Assembly (NCBI GenBank): GCA_964036665.1
Contig: OZ038533.1
Span: 9,942,413 to 10,006,412 of the forward strand
Source: Gordius sp. MW1
Lineage: Eukaryota > Nematomorpha > Gordioida > Gordea > Gordiidae
DNA: 64,000 bases
Direction of reading: 5' to 3'
Shown here: positions 1 to 13,000 of the stretch, in pieces
Layout: each line of letters begins with the position of its first letter
How positions within the stretch are numbered: the first letter of the stretch is position 1
The notes under the pieces: model-generated
Database searches by the model: none
What the model was told of the DNA's origin: nothing
What the model saw: only the letters and a program-made list of their open reading frames with translations
Position numbers and translations under genes: made by a program

Positions 1-530
1 TATTTTGAGGTTGAAAAAAATATTTTTTTTCATATTCTTTCAAAAGGGGGCTGAAAAAATCATTGAAAGTTAGTAAATATTCTTACCATTATGTCCTCTC
101 GATAAGAATTTCTCACGGGGGGAAGTTTTAGATTGAGAGAAATTAAAATATACGTGTTGCGTTTAGATTGTTTTCAATATCGCTTTTTAAGCGTGTTTCC
201 AGTTTTTGTGAAACAAGCTCATGCGATCGTGATTTATAGTTAAAAATTTCTGATGACTGATCAAAAAATTTTTTTTTCGGAATTCACCTCTGATATCGAA
301 AACTTTCATGAGGGGTTTATGGTTGAAAAAAATTGAAAATATTTTGAGGACGAAAAAAATATTTTTTTCATATTCTTTCAAAAGGGGGCTGAAAAAATCT
401 TTGAAAGTTAGTAAATATTCTTAGCATTATGTCCTTGTTAGAATCTCGATAAGAATTTTTGCACGGGGGGAAGTTTTAGATTGAGAGAAAGTAAAATTTA
501 CGTGTTGCGTTTAGATTGTTTCAATATCGC
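1..530 (+). repeat. Segment repeated at 2,755-3,284 (2,754-bp spacing)
   Basis: Bases 1-530 align to 2,755-3,284 without net length change. They differ at a few points: GGGGGGAAG near 117 reads GGGGGGCTG near 2,872, and CGAAAACT reads CGAATACT near 3,053. The match stops at 531, where CGCCTTTTAAGAG meets CGCTTTTTAAGCG. The left edge cannot be set because the window begins there. A similar block occurs again near 4,109 and 10,364. Confidence 0.8.
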
Positions 531-2040
531 CTTTTAAGAGCGTCTCCAGTTTTTGTGAAACAAGCTCATGCGATCGTGATTTAAAGTTAAAAATTTCTGA
601 TGACTGATCAAAAATTTTTTTTTTTCGGAATTCACCTCTGATATCGAAAACTTTCATGAGAGGTTTATGGTTGAACAAAAAAATTGAAAAAATTTTCAAT
701 CCATAAAAATATTTTTTTCATATTCTTTCGAAAGGGGGCTGAAAAAATCTTTGAAAGTTAGTAAATATTCTTAGCATTATGTCCTTGTTAGAATCTCGAT
801 AAGAATTTTTGCACGGGGGGAAGTTTTAGATTGAGAGAAATTAAAATCTAGGTGTTGCGTTTAGATTGTTTCAATATCGCCTTTTAAGAGTATCTCCAGT
901 TTTTGTGAAACAAGCTCTTGCGATCGTGATTTAAAGTTAAAAATTTCTGATGACTGATCAAAAAATTTTTTTTTCGGAATTCACCTCTGATATCGAAAAC
1001 TTTCATGAGGGGTTTATGGTTGAAAAAAATTGAAAATATTTTGAGGTCGAAAAAAATATTTTTTTTCATATTCATTCAAAAGGGGGCTGAAAAAATCTTT
1101 TAAAGTTAGTAAATATTCTTAGCATTATGTCCTTGTTAGAATCTCGATAAGAATTTTTGCACGGGAAGAAGTTTTAGATTGAGAGAAATTAAAATTTAGG
1201 TGTTGCGTTTAGATTGTTTCAATATCGCTTTTTAAGCGTGTCTCTCCAGTTTTTGTGAAACAAGCTCATGCGATCGTGATTTAAAGTAAAAAATTTCTGA
1301 TGATTGATCAAAAAAATTTTTTTTTTCTGAATTCACCTCTGATATCGAAAACTTTCATGAGCGGTTTATGGTTGAAAAAAATTGAAAATATTTTGAGGTT
1401 GAAAAAAATATTTTTTTTCATATTCTTTCAAAAGGGGGCTGAAAAAATCATTGAAAGTTAGTAAATATTCTTACCATTATGTCCTCTCGATAAGAATTTC
1501 TCACGGGGGGAAGTTTTAAATTGAGAGAAATTAAAATTTACGTGTTGCGTTTAGATTGTTTCAATATCGCTTTTTAAGCGTGTCTCCAGTTTTTGTGAAA
1601 CAAGCTCATGCGATCGTGATTTATAGTTAAAAATTTCTGATGACTTATCAAAAAAATTTTTTTTTCGGAATTCACCTCTGATATCGAAAACTTTCATGAG
1701 AAGTTTATGGTTGAAAAAAATTTGAGGTCGAAAAAAATATTTTTTTTCATATTCATTCAAAAGGGGGCTGAAAAAATCTTTGAAAGTTAGTAAATATTCT
1801 TAGCATTATGTCCTTGTTAGAATCTCGATAAGAATTTTTGCACGGGGGGAAGTTTTAGATTGAGAGAAAGTAAAATTTACGTGTTGCGTTTAGATCGTTT
1901 CAATATCGCTTTTTAAGCGTGTTTCCAGTTTTTGTGAAACAAGCTCATGCGATCGTGATTTATAGTTAAAAATTTCTGATGACTTATCAAAAAAATTTTT
2001 TTTTCGGAATTCACCTCTGATATCGAAAACTTTCATGAGG

Positions 2041-2085
2041 GGTTTATGGTTGAAAAAAATTTGAGGTCATTTATTCAAAAGGGGG
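2041..2085 (+). repeat. Monomer with ~26-bp internal deletion (GAGGTCATTTATTC)
   Basis: The third A/T palindrome (GAAAAAAATATTTT...) normally lies between GAGGTC and the CATATTCATTC block and is missing here, giving GAGGTCATTTATTCAAAAGG. Copies lie near 6,915 and 9,675, consistent with 4,849-bp and 2,760-bp spacing. Confidence 0.83.
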
Positions 2086-2100
2086 CTGAAAAAAATCTTT

Positions 2101-2158
2101 GAAAGTTAGTAAATATTCTTAGCATTATTGAAAGTTAGTAAATATTCTTACCATTGTG
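2101..2158 (+). repeat. 29-bp partial tandem duplication at a subtype junction (first of 15)
   Basis: GAAAGTTAGTAAATATTC...ATT occurs twice with a 29-bp period. The first copy reads TTAGCATT, as in standard monomers; the second reads TTACCATT and runs into TGTCCTCT, as in the deletion form. Further copies begin at about 3,495, 6,950, 9,710, 11,104, 14,483, 15,537, 19,633, 20,687, 27,582, 28,635, 43,575, 44,628, 54,442 and 61,106. In zone I it is followed by CTCGATTAG or CTCGATTAA; elsewhere by CTAGAATAAG, which makes an XbaI site. Confidence 0.88.
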
Positions 2159-4576
2159 TCCTCTCGATTAGAATTTCTCACGGGGGGAAGTTTTAGATTG
2201 AGAGAAATTAAAATTTACGTGTTGCGAGATTGTTTCAATATCGCTTTTTAAGCGTGTCTCCAGTTTTTGTGAAACAAGCTCATGCGATCGTGATTTATAG
2301 TTAAAAATTTCTTATGACTGATAAAAAAACTTTCTTTTTCGGAATTCACCTCTGATATCGAAAACTTTCATGAGGGGTTTATGGTTGAACAAAAAAATTG
2401 AAAAAATTTTCAATCGAAAAAAATATTTTTTTCATATTCTTTCGAAAGGGGGCTGAAAAAATCTTTGAAAGTTAGTAAATATTCTTAGCATTATGTCCTT
2501 GTTAGAATCTCGATAATAATTTTTGAACGGAGGGAAGTTTTAGATTGAGAGAAATTAAAATTTACGTGTTGCGTTTAGATTGTTTCAATATCGCTTTTTA
2601 AACGTGTCTCTCCAGTTTTTGTGAAACAAGCTTATGCGATCGTGATTTAAAGTAAAAAATTTCTGATGACTGATCAAAAAAATTTTTTTTTTCTGAATTC
2701 ACCTCTGATATCAAAAACTTTCATGAGCGGTTTATGGTTGAAAAAAATTGAAAATATTTTGAGGTTGAAAAAAATATTTTTTTTCATATTCTTTCAAAAG
2801 GGGGCTGAAAAAATCATTGAAAGTTAGTAAATATTCTTACCATTATGTCCTCTCGATAAGAATTTCTCACGGGGGGCTGTTTTAGATTGAGAGAAATTAA
2901 AATATACGTGTTGCGTTTAGATTGTTTTCAATATCGCTTTTTAAGCGTGTTTCCAGTTTTTGTGAAACAAGCTCATGCGATCGTGATTTATAGTTAAAAA
3001 TTTCTGATGACTGATCAAAAAATTTTTTTTTCGGAATTCACCTCTGATATCGAATACTTTCATGAGGGGTTTATGGTTGAAAAAAATTGAAAATATTTTG
3101 AGGACGAAAAAAATATTTTTTTCATATTCTTTCAAAAGGGGGCTGAAAAAATCTTTGAAAGTTAGTAAATATTCTTAGCATTATGTCCTTGTTAGAATCT
3201 CGATAAGAATTTTTGCACGGGGGGAAGTTTTAGATTGAGAGAAAGTAAAATTTACGTGTTGCGTTTAGATTGTTTCAATATCGCTTTTTAAGCGTGTCTC
3301 CAGTTTTTGTGAAACAAGCTCATGCGATCGTGATTTATAGTTAAAAATTTCTGATGACTTATCAAAAATTTTTTTTTTTTGGAATTCACCTCTGATATCG
3401 AAAACTTTCATGAGGGGTTTATGGTTGAAAAAAATTTGAGGTCGAAAAAAATATTTTTTTTCATATTCATTCAAAAGGGGCTGAAAAAATCTTTGAAAGT
3501 TAGTAAATATTCTTAGCATTATTGAAAGTTAGTAAATATTCTTACCATTATGTCCTCTCGATTAGAATTTCTCCCGGGGGGAAGTTTTAGATTGAGAGAA
3601 ATTAAAATTTACGTGTTGCGTTTAGATTGTTTCAATATCGCTTTTTAAGCGTGTCTCCAGTTTTTGTGAAACAAGCTCATGCGATCGTGATTTATAGTTA
3701 AAAATTTCTTATGACTGATAAAAAAACTTTTTTTTTTGGAATTCAACTCTGATATCGAAAACTTTCATGAGGGGTTTATGGTTGAACAAAAAAATTGAAA
3801 AAATTTTCAATCGAAAAAAAATATTTTTTTCATATTCTTTCGAAAGGGGGCTGAAAAAATCTTTGAAAGTTAGTAAATATTCTTAGCATTATGTCCTTGT
3901 TAGAATCTCGATAAGAATTTTTGAACGGGAGGAAGTTTTAGATTGAGAGAAATTAAAATTTACGTGTTGCGTTTAGATTGTTTCAATATCGCTTTTTAAA
4001 CGTGTCTCTCCAGTTTTTGTGAAACAAGCTCATGCGATCGTGATTTAAAGTAAAAAATTTCTGATGACTGATCAAAAAAATTTTTTTTTTCTGAATTCAC
4101 CTCTGATATCGAAAACTTTCATGAGCGGTTTATGGTTGAAAAAAATTGAAAATATTTTGAGGTTGAAAAAAATATTTTTTTTCATATTCTTTCAAAAGGG
4201 GGCTGAAAAAATCATTGAAAGTTAGTAAATATTCTTACCATTATGTCCTCTCGATAAGAATTTCTCACGGGGGGCTGTTTTAGATTGAGAGAAATTAAAA
4301 TATACGTGTTGCGTTTAGATTGTTTTCAATATCGCTTTTTAAGCGTGTTTCCAGTTTTTGTGAAACAAGCTCATGCGATCGTGATTTATAGTTAAAAATT
4401 TCTGATGACTGATCAAAAAATTTTTTTTTTCGGAATTCACCTCTGATATCGAAAACTTTCATGAGGGGTTTATGGTTGAAAAAAATTGAAAATATTTTGA
4501 GGACGAAAAAAATATTTTTTTCATATTCTTTCAAAAGGGGGCTGAAAAAATCTTTGAAAGTTAGTAAATATTCTTA

Positions 4577-7336
4577 CCATTATGTCCTCTCGATAAGAAT
4601 TTCTCACGGGGGGGAGTTTTAGATTGAGAGAATCAAAATTTACGTGTTGCCTTTGTAATTGTTTCAATATCGCTTTTTAAGCGTGTCTCCAGTTTTTGTG
4701 AAACAAGCTCATGCGATCGTGATTTATAGTTAAAAATTTCTTATGACTGATAAAATAACTTTTTTTTCGGAATTCACCTCTGATATCGAAAACTTTCATG
4801 AGGGGTTTATGGTTGAACAAAAAAATTGAAAAAATTTTCAATCGAAAAAAATATTTTTTTCATATTCTTTCGAAAGGGGGCTGAAAAAATCTTTGATAGT
4901 TAGTAAATATTCTTAGCATTATGTCCTTGTTAGAATCTCGATAAGAATTTTTGAACGGGGGGAAGTTTTAGATTGAGAGAAATTAAAATTTACGTGTTGC
5001 GTTTAGATTGTTTCAATATCGCTTTTTAAACGTGTCTCTCCAGTTTTTGTGAAACAAGCTCATGCGATCGTGATTTAAAGTAAAAAATTTCTGATGACTG
5101 ATCAAAAAAATTTTTTTTTTCTGAATTCACCTCTGATATCGAAAACTTTCATGAGCGGTTTATGGTTGAAAAAAATTGAAAATATTTTGAGGTCGAAAAA
5201 AATATTTTTTTTTCATATTCATTCAAAAGGGGGCTGAAAAAATCTTTGAAAGTTAGTAAATATTCTTAGCATTATGTCCTTGTTAGAATCTCGATAAGAA
5301 TTTTTGCACGGGGGCAAGTTTTAGATTGAGAGAAATTAAAATTTACGTGTTGCGTTTAGATTGTTTCAATATCGCCTTTTAAGAGTGTCTCCAGTTTTTG
5401 TGAAACAAGCTCATGCGATCGTAATTTAAAGTAAAAAATTTCTGATGACTGATCAAAAAATTTTTTTTTTCGGAATTCACCTCTGATATCGAAAACTTTC
5501 ATGAGGGGTTTATAGTTGAACAAAAAAATTGAAAAAAATTTGAGGTCGAAAAAAATATTTTTTTTCATATTCATTCAAAAGGGGGCTGAAAAAATCTTTG
5601 AAAGTTAGAAAATATTCTTAGCATTATGTCCTTGTTAGAATCTCGATAAGAATTTTTGCACGGGGGGAAGTTTTAGATTGAGAGAAAGTAAGATTTACGT
5701 GTTGCGTTTAGATTGTTTCAATATCGCTTTTTAAGCGTGTCTCCAGTTTTTGTCAAACAAGCTCATGAGATCGTGATTTATAGTTAAAAATTTCTGATGA
5801 CTGATCAAAAAAATTTTTTTTTCGGAATTCACCTCTGACATCGAAAACTTTCATGAGGGGTTTATGGTTGAAAAAAATTGAAAATATTTTGAGGTCGAAA
5901 AAAATATTTTTTTTTCATATTCATTCAAAAGGGGGCTGAAAAAATCTTTGAAAGTTAGTAAATATTCTTAGCATTATGTCCTTGTTAGAATCTCGATAAG
6001 AATTTTTGCACGGGGGGAAGTTTTAGATTGAGAGAAATTAAAATTTAGGTGTTGCGTTTAGATTGTTTCAATATCGCTTTTTAAGCGTGTCTCTCCAGTT
6101 TTTGTGAAACAAGCTCATGCGATCGTGATTTAAAGTAAAAAATTTCTGATGATTGATCAAAAAAATTTTTTTTTTCTGAATTCACCTCTGATATCGAAAA
6201 CTTTCATGAGCGGTTTATGGTTGAAAAAAATTGAAAATATTTTGAGGTTGAAAAAAATATTTTTTTTCATATTCTTTCAAAAGGGGGCTGAAAAAATCAT
6301 TGAAAGTTAGTAAATATTCTTACCATTATGTCCTCTCGATAAGAATTTCTCACGGGGGGAAGTTTTAAATTGAGAGAAATTAAAATTTACGTGTTGCGTT
6401 TAGATTGTTTCAATATCGCTTTTTAAGCGTGTCTCCAGTTTTTGTGAAACAAGCTCATGCGATCGTGATTTATAGTTAAAAATTTCTGATGACTTATCAA
6501 AAAAATTTTTTTTTCGGAATTCACCTCTGATATCGAAAACTTTCATGAGAAGTTTATGGTTGAAAAAAATTTGAGGTCGAAAAAAATATTTTTTTTCATA
6601 TTCATTCAAAAGGGGGCTGAAAAAATCTTTGAAAGTTAGTAAATATTCTTAGCATTATGTCCTTGTTAGAATCTCGATAAGAATTTTTGCACGGGGGGAA
6701 GTTTTAGATTGAGAGAAAGTAAAATTTACGTGTTGCGTTTAGATCGTTTCAATATCGCTTTTTAAGCGTGTTTCCAGTTTTTGTGAAACAAGCTCATGCG
6801 ATCGTGATTTATAGTTAAAAATTTCTGATGACTTATCAAAAAAATTTTTTTTTCGGAATTCACCTCTGATATCGAAAACTTTCATGAGGGGTTTATGGTT
6901 GAAAAAAATTTGAGGTCATTTATTCAAAAGGGGGCTGAAAAAAATCTTTGAAAGTTAGTAAATATTCTTAGCATTATTGAAAGTTAGTAAATATTCTTAC
7001 CATTGTGTCCTCTCGATTAAAATTTCTCACGGGGGGAAGTTTTAGATTGAGAGAAATTAAAATTTACGTGTTGCGAGATTGTTTCAATATCGCTTTTTAA
7101 GCGTGTCTCCAGTTTTTGTGAAACAAGCTCATGCGATCGTGATTTATAGTTAAAAATTTCTTATGACTGATAAAAAAACTTTCTTTTTCGGAATTCACCT
7201 CTGATATCGAAAACTTTCATGAGGGGTTTATGGTTGAACAAAAAAATTGAAAAAATTTTCAATCGAAAAAAATATTTTTTTCATATTCTTTCGAAAGGGG
7301 GCTGAAAAAATCTTTGAAAGTTAGTAAATATTCTTA
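4577..7336 (+). repeat. 2,760-bp higher-order unit, first copy
   Basis: This unit of about eight monomers is repeated immediately downstream at 7,337-10,096 with a constant 2,760-bp offset. The match ends where position 7,337 (C in TTACCAT) faces 10,097 (G in TTAGCAT), and begins somewhere in 4,534-4,577. The breakpoint is therefore confined to about 44 bp inside the block GAAAGGGGG...GTTAGTAAATATTC, common to all monomers. Copies looked identical wherever I compared them. Confidence 0.9.
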
Positions 7337-10096
7337 CCATTATGTCCTCTCGATAAGAATTTCTCACGGGGGGGAGTTTTAGATTGAGAGAATCAAAATT
7401 TACGTGTTGCCTTTGTAATTGTTTCAATATCGCTTTTTAAGCGTGTCTCCAGTTTTTGTGAAACAAGCTCATGCGATCGTGATTTATAGTTAAAAATTTC
7501 TTATGACTGATAAAATAACTTTTTTTTCGGAATTCACCTCTGATATCGAAAACTTTCATGAGGGGTTTATGGTTGAACAAAAAAATTGAAAAAATTTTCA
7601 ATCGAAAAAAATATTTTTTTCATATTCTTTCGAAAGGGGGCTGAAAAAATCTTTGATAGTTAGTAAATATTCTTAGCATTATGTCCTTGTTAGAATCTCG
7701 ATAAGAATTTTTGAACGGGGGGAAGTTTTAGATTGAGAGAAATTAAAATTTACGTGTTGCGTTTAGATTGTTTCAATATCGCTTTTTAAACGTGTCTCTC
7801 CAGTTTTTGTGAAACAAGCTCATGCGATCGTGATTTAAAGTAAAAAATTTCTGATGACTGATCAAAAAAATTTTTTTTTTCTGAATTCACCTCTGATATC
7901 GAAAACTTTCATGAGCGGTTTATGGTTGAAAAAAATTGAAAATATTTTGAGGTCGAAAAAAATATTTTTTTTTCATATTCATTCAAAAGGGGGCTGAAAA
8001 AATCTTTGAAAGTTAGTAAATATTCTTAGCATTATGTCCTTGTTAGAATCTCGATAAGAATTTTTGCACGGGGGCAAGTTTTAGATTGAGAGAAATTAAA
8101 ATTTACGTGTTGCGTTTAGATTGTTTCAATATCGCCTTTTAAGAGTGTCTCCAGTTTTTGTGAAACAAGCTCATGCGATCGTAATTTAAAGTAAAAAATT
8201 TCTGATGACTGATCAAAAAATTTTTTTTTTCGGAATTCACCTCTGATATCGAAAACTTTCATGAGGGGTTTATAGTTGAACAAAAAAATTGAAAAAAATT
8301 TGAGGTCGAAAAAAATATTTTTTTTCATATTCATTCAAAAGGGGGCTGAAAAAATCTTTGAAAGTTAGAAAATATTCTTAGCATTATGTCCTTGTTAGAA
8401 TCTCGATAAGAATTTTTGCACGGGGGGAAGTTTTAGATTGAGAGAAAGTAAGATTTACGTGTTGCGTTTAGATTGTTTCAATATCGCTTTTTAAGCGTGT
8501 CTCCAGTTTTTGTCAAACAAGCTCATGAGATCGTGATTTATAGTTAAAAATTTCTGATGACTGATCAAAAAAATTTTTTTTTCGGAATTCACCTCTGACA
8601 TCGAAAACTTTCATGAGGGGTTTATGGTTGAAAAAAATTGAAAATATTTTGAGGTCGAAAAAAATATTTTTTTTTCATATTCATTCAAAAGGGGGCTGAA
8701 AAAATCTTTGAAAGTTAGTAAATATTCTTAGCATTATGTCCTTGTTAGAATCTCGATAAGAATTTTTGCACGGGGGGAAGTTTTAGATTGAGAGAAATTA
8801 AAATTTAGGTGTTGCGTTTAGATTGTTTCAATATCGCTTTTTAAGCGTGTCTCTCCAGTTTTTGTGAAACAAGCTCATGCGATCGTGATTTAAAGTAAAA
8901 AATTTCTGATGATTGATCAAAAAAATTTTTTTTTTCTGAATTCACCTCTGATATCGAAAACTTTCATGAGCGGTTTATGGTTGAAAAAAATTGAAAATAT
9001 TTTGAGGTTGAAAAAAATATTTTTTTTCATATTCTTTCAAAAGGGGGCTGAAAAAATCATTGAAAGTTAGTAAATATTCTTACCATTATGTCCTCTCGAT
9101 AAGAATTTCTCACGGGGGGAAGTTTTAAATTGAGAGAAATTAAAATTTACGTGTTGCGTTTAGATTGTTTCAATATCGCTTTTTAAGCGTGTCTCCAGTT
9201 TTTGTGAAACAAGCTCATGCGATCGTGATTTATAGTTAAAAATTTCTGATGACTTATCAAAAAAATTTTTTTTTCGGAATTCACCTCTGATATCGAAAAC
9301 TTTCATGAGAAGTTTATGGTTGAAAAAAATTTGAGGTCGAAAAAAATATTTTTTTTCATATTCATTCAAAAGGGGGCTGAAAAAATCTTTGAAAGTTAGT
9401 AAATATTCTTAGCATTATGTCCTTGTTAGAATCTCGATAAGAATTTTTGCACGGGGGGAAGTTTTAGATTGAGAGAAAGTAAAATTTACGTGTTGCGTTT
9501 AGATCGTTTCAATATCGCTTTTTAAGCGTGTTTCCAGTTTTTGTGAAACAAGCTCATGCGATCGTGATTTATAGTTAAAAATTTCTGATGACTTATCAAA
9601 AAAATTTTTTTTTCGGAATTCACCTCTGATATCGAAAACTTTCATGAGGGGTTTATGGTTGAAAAAAATTTGAGGTCATTTATTCAAAAGGGGGCTGAAA
9701 AAAATCTTTGAAAGTTAGTAAATATTCTTAGCATTATTGAAAGTTAGTAAATATTCTTACCATTGTGTCCTCTCGATTAAAATTTCTCACGGGGGGAAGT
9801 TTTAGATTGAGAGAAATTAAAATTTACGTGTTGCGAGATTGTTTCAATATCGCTTTTTAAGCGTGTCTCCAGTTTTTGTGAAACAAGCTCATGCGATCGT
9901 GATTTATAGTTAAAAATTTCTTATGACTGATAAAAAAACTTTCTTTTTCGGAATTCACCTCTGATATCGAAAACTTTCATGAGGGGTTTATGGTTGAACA
10001 AAAAAATTGAAAAAATTTTCAATCGAAAAAAATATTTTTTTCATATTCTTTCGAAAGGGGGCTGAAAAAATCTTTGAAAGTTAGTAAATATTCTTA
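7337..10096 (+). repeat. 2,760-bp higher-order unit, second copy
   Basis: This is the downstream member of the tandem pair. Both copies carry CTCGATTAAAATTTC (near 7,019 and 9,779), where the older relative near 2,169 reads CTCGATTAGAATTTC. The 2,760-bp duplication therefore happened after this change arose. Immediately after the second copy the sequence resumes with the monomer found after 2,488, which fits insertion of an extra unit into a pre-existing order. Confidence 0.9.
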
Positions 10097-13000
10097 GCAT
10101 TATGTCCTTGTTAGAATCTCGATAATAATTTTTGAACGGAGGGAAGTTTTAGATTGAGAGAAATTAAAATTTACGTGTTGCGTTTAGATTGTTTCAATAT
10201 CGCTTTTTAAACGTGTCTCTCCAGTTTTTGTGAAACAAGCTTATGCGATCGTGATTTAAAGTAAAAAATTTCTGATGACTGATCAAAAAAATTTTTTTTT
10301 TCTGAATTCACCTCTGATATCAAAAACTTTCATGAGCGGTTTATGGTTGAAAAAAATTGAAAATATTTTGAGGTTGAAAAAAATATTTTTTTTCATATTC
10401 TTTCAAAAGGGGGCTGAAAAAATCATTGAAAGTTAGTAAATATTCTTACCATTATGTCCTCTCGATAAGAATTTCTCACGGGGGGCTGTTTTAGATTGAG
10501 AGAAATTAAAATATACGTGTTGCGTTTAGATTGTTTTCAATATCGCTTTTTAAGCGTGTTTCCAGTTTTTGTGAAACAAGCTCATGCGATCGTGATTTAT
10601 AGTTAAAAATTTCTGATGACTGATCAAAAAATTTTTTTTTCGGAATTCACCTCTGATATCGAAAACTTTCATGAGGGGTTTATGGTTGAAAAAAATTGAA
10701 AATATTTTGAGGACGAAAAAAATATTTTTTTCATATTCTTTCAAAAGGGGGCTGAAAAAATCTTTGAAAGTTAGTAAATATTCTTAGCATTATGTCCTTG
10801 TTAGAATCTCGATAAGAATTTTTGCACGGGGGGAAGTTTTAGATTGAGAGAAAGTAAAATTTACGTGTTGCGTTTAGATTGTTTCAATATCGCTTTTTAA
10901 GCGTGTCTCCAGTTTTTGTGAAACAAGCTCATGCGATCGTGATTTATAGTTAAAAATTTCTGATGACTTATCAAAAATTTTTTTTTTTTGGAATTCACCT
11001 CTGATATCGAAAACTTTCATGAGGGGTTTATGGTTGAAAAAAATTTGAGGTCGAAAAAAATATTTTTTTTCATATTCATTCAAAAGGGGCTGAAAAAATC
11101 TTTGAAAGTTAGTAAATATTCTTAGCATTATTGAAAGTTAGTAAATATTCTTACCATTATGTCCTCTCGATTAGAATTTCTCCCGGGGGGAAGTTTTAGA
11201 TTGAGAGAAATTAAAATTTACGTGTTGCGTTTAGATTGTTTCAATATCGCTTTTTAAGCGTGTCTCCAGTTTTTGTGAAACAAGCTCATGCGATCGTGAT
11301 TTATAGTTAAAAATTTCTTATGACTGATAAAAAAACTTTTTTTTTTGGAATTCAACTCTGATATCGAAAACTTTCATGAGGGGTTTATGGTTGAACAAAA
11401 AAATTGAAAAAATTTTCAATCGAAAAAAAATATTTTTTTCATATTCTTTCGAAAGGGGGCTGAAAAAATCTTTGAAAGTTAGTAAATATTCTTAGCATTA
11501 TGTCCTTGTTAGAATCTCGATAAGAATTTTTGAACGGGAGGAAGTTTTAGATTGAGAGAAATTAAAATTTACGTGTTGCGTTTAGATTGTTTCAATATCG
11601 CTTTTTAAACGTGTCTCTCCAGTTTTTGTGAAACAAGCTCATGCGATCGTGATTTAAAGTAAAAAATTTCTGATGACTGATCAAAAAAATTTTTTTTTTC
11701 TGAATTCACCTCTGATATCGAAAACTTTCATGAGCGGTTTATGGTTGAAAAAAATTGAAAATATTTTGAGGTTGAAAAAAATATTTTTTTTCATATTCTT
11801 TCAAAAGGGGGCTGAAAAAATCATTGAAAGTTAGTAAATATTCTTACCATTATGTCCTCTCGATAAGAATTTCTCACGGGGGGCTGTTTTAGATTGAGAG
11901 AAATTAAAATATACGTGTTGCGTTTAGATTGTTTTCAATATCGCTTTTTAAGCGTGTTTCCAGTTTTTGTGAAACAAGCTCATGCGATCGTGATTTATAG
12001 TTAAAAATTTCTGATGACTGATCAAAAAATTTTTTTTTTCGGAATTCACCTCTGATATCGAAAACTTTCATGAGGGGTTTATGGTTGAAAAAAATTGAAA
12101 ATATTTTGAGGACGAAAAAAATATTTTTTTCATATTCTTTCAAAAGGGGGCTGAAAAAATCTTTGAAAGTTAGTAAATATTCTTACCATTATGTCCTCTC
12201 GATAAGAATTTCTCACGGGGGGGAGTTTTAGATTGAGAGAATCAAAATTTACGTGTTGCCTTTGTAATTGTTTCAATATCGCTTTTTAAGCGTGTCTCCA
12301 GTTTTTGTGAAACAAGCTCATGCGATCGTGATTTATAGTTAAAAATTTCTTATGACTGATAAAATAACTTTTTTTTCGGAATTCACCTCTGATATCGAAA
12401 ACTTTCATGAGGGGTTTATGGTTGAACAAAAAAATTGAAAAAATTTTCAATCGAAAAAAATATTTTTTTCATATTCTTTCGAAAGGGGGCTGAAAAAATC
12501 TTTGATAGTTAGTAAATATTCTTAGCATTATGTCCTTGTTAGAATCTCGATAAGAATTTTTGAACGGGGGGAAGTTTTAGATTGAGAGAAATTAAAATTT
12601 ACGTGTTGCGTTTAGATTGTTTCAATATCGCTTTTTAAACGTGTCTCTCCAGTTTTTGTGAAACAAGCTCATGCGATCGTGATTTAAAGTAAAAAATTTC
12701 TGATGACTGATCAAAAAAATTTTTTTTTTCTGAATTCACCTCTGATATCGAAAACTTTCATGAGCGGTTTATGGTTGAAAAAAATTGAAAATATTTTGAG
12801 GTCGAAAAAAATATTTTTTTTTCATATTCATTCAAAAGGGGGCTGAAAAAATCTTTGAAAGTTAGTAAATATTCTTAGCATTATGTCCTTGTTAGAATCT
12901 CGATAAGAATTTTTGCACGGGGGCAAGTTTTAGATTGAGAGAAATTAAAATTTACGTGTTGCGTTTAGATTGTTTCAATATCGCCTTTTAAGAGTGTCTC

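Larger units (their letters stand above)
1168..6025 (+). repeat. Left member of 7,609-bp-spaced repeat (4,858 bp)
   Basis: The segment 1,168-6,025 matches 8,777-13,634 at a constant offset of 7,609 bp, with scattered substitutions such as CGAATACT versus CGAAAACT near 3,053 and 10,662. At the left end ACGGGAAGAAG faces ACGGGGGGAAG; at the right end TTTTAGATTG faces TTTTAAATTG. Because 7,609 equals 4,849 + 2,760, the array first had 4,849-bp spacing, still visible between about 1,551 and 6,400, and was lengthened when the 2,760-bp unit was duplicated inside it. Confidence 0.85.
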
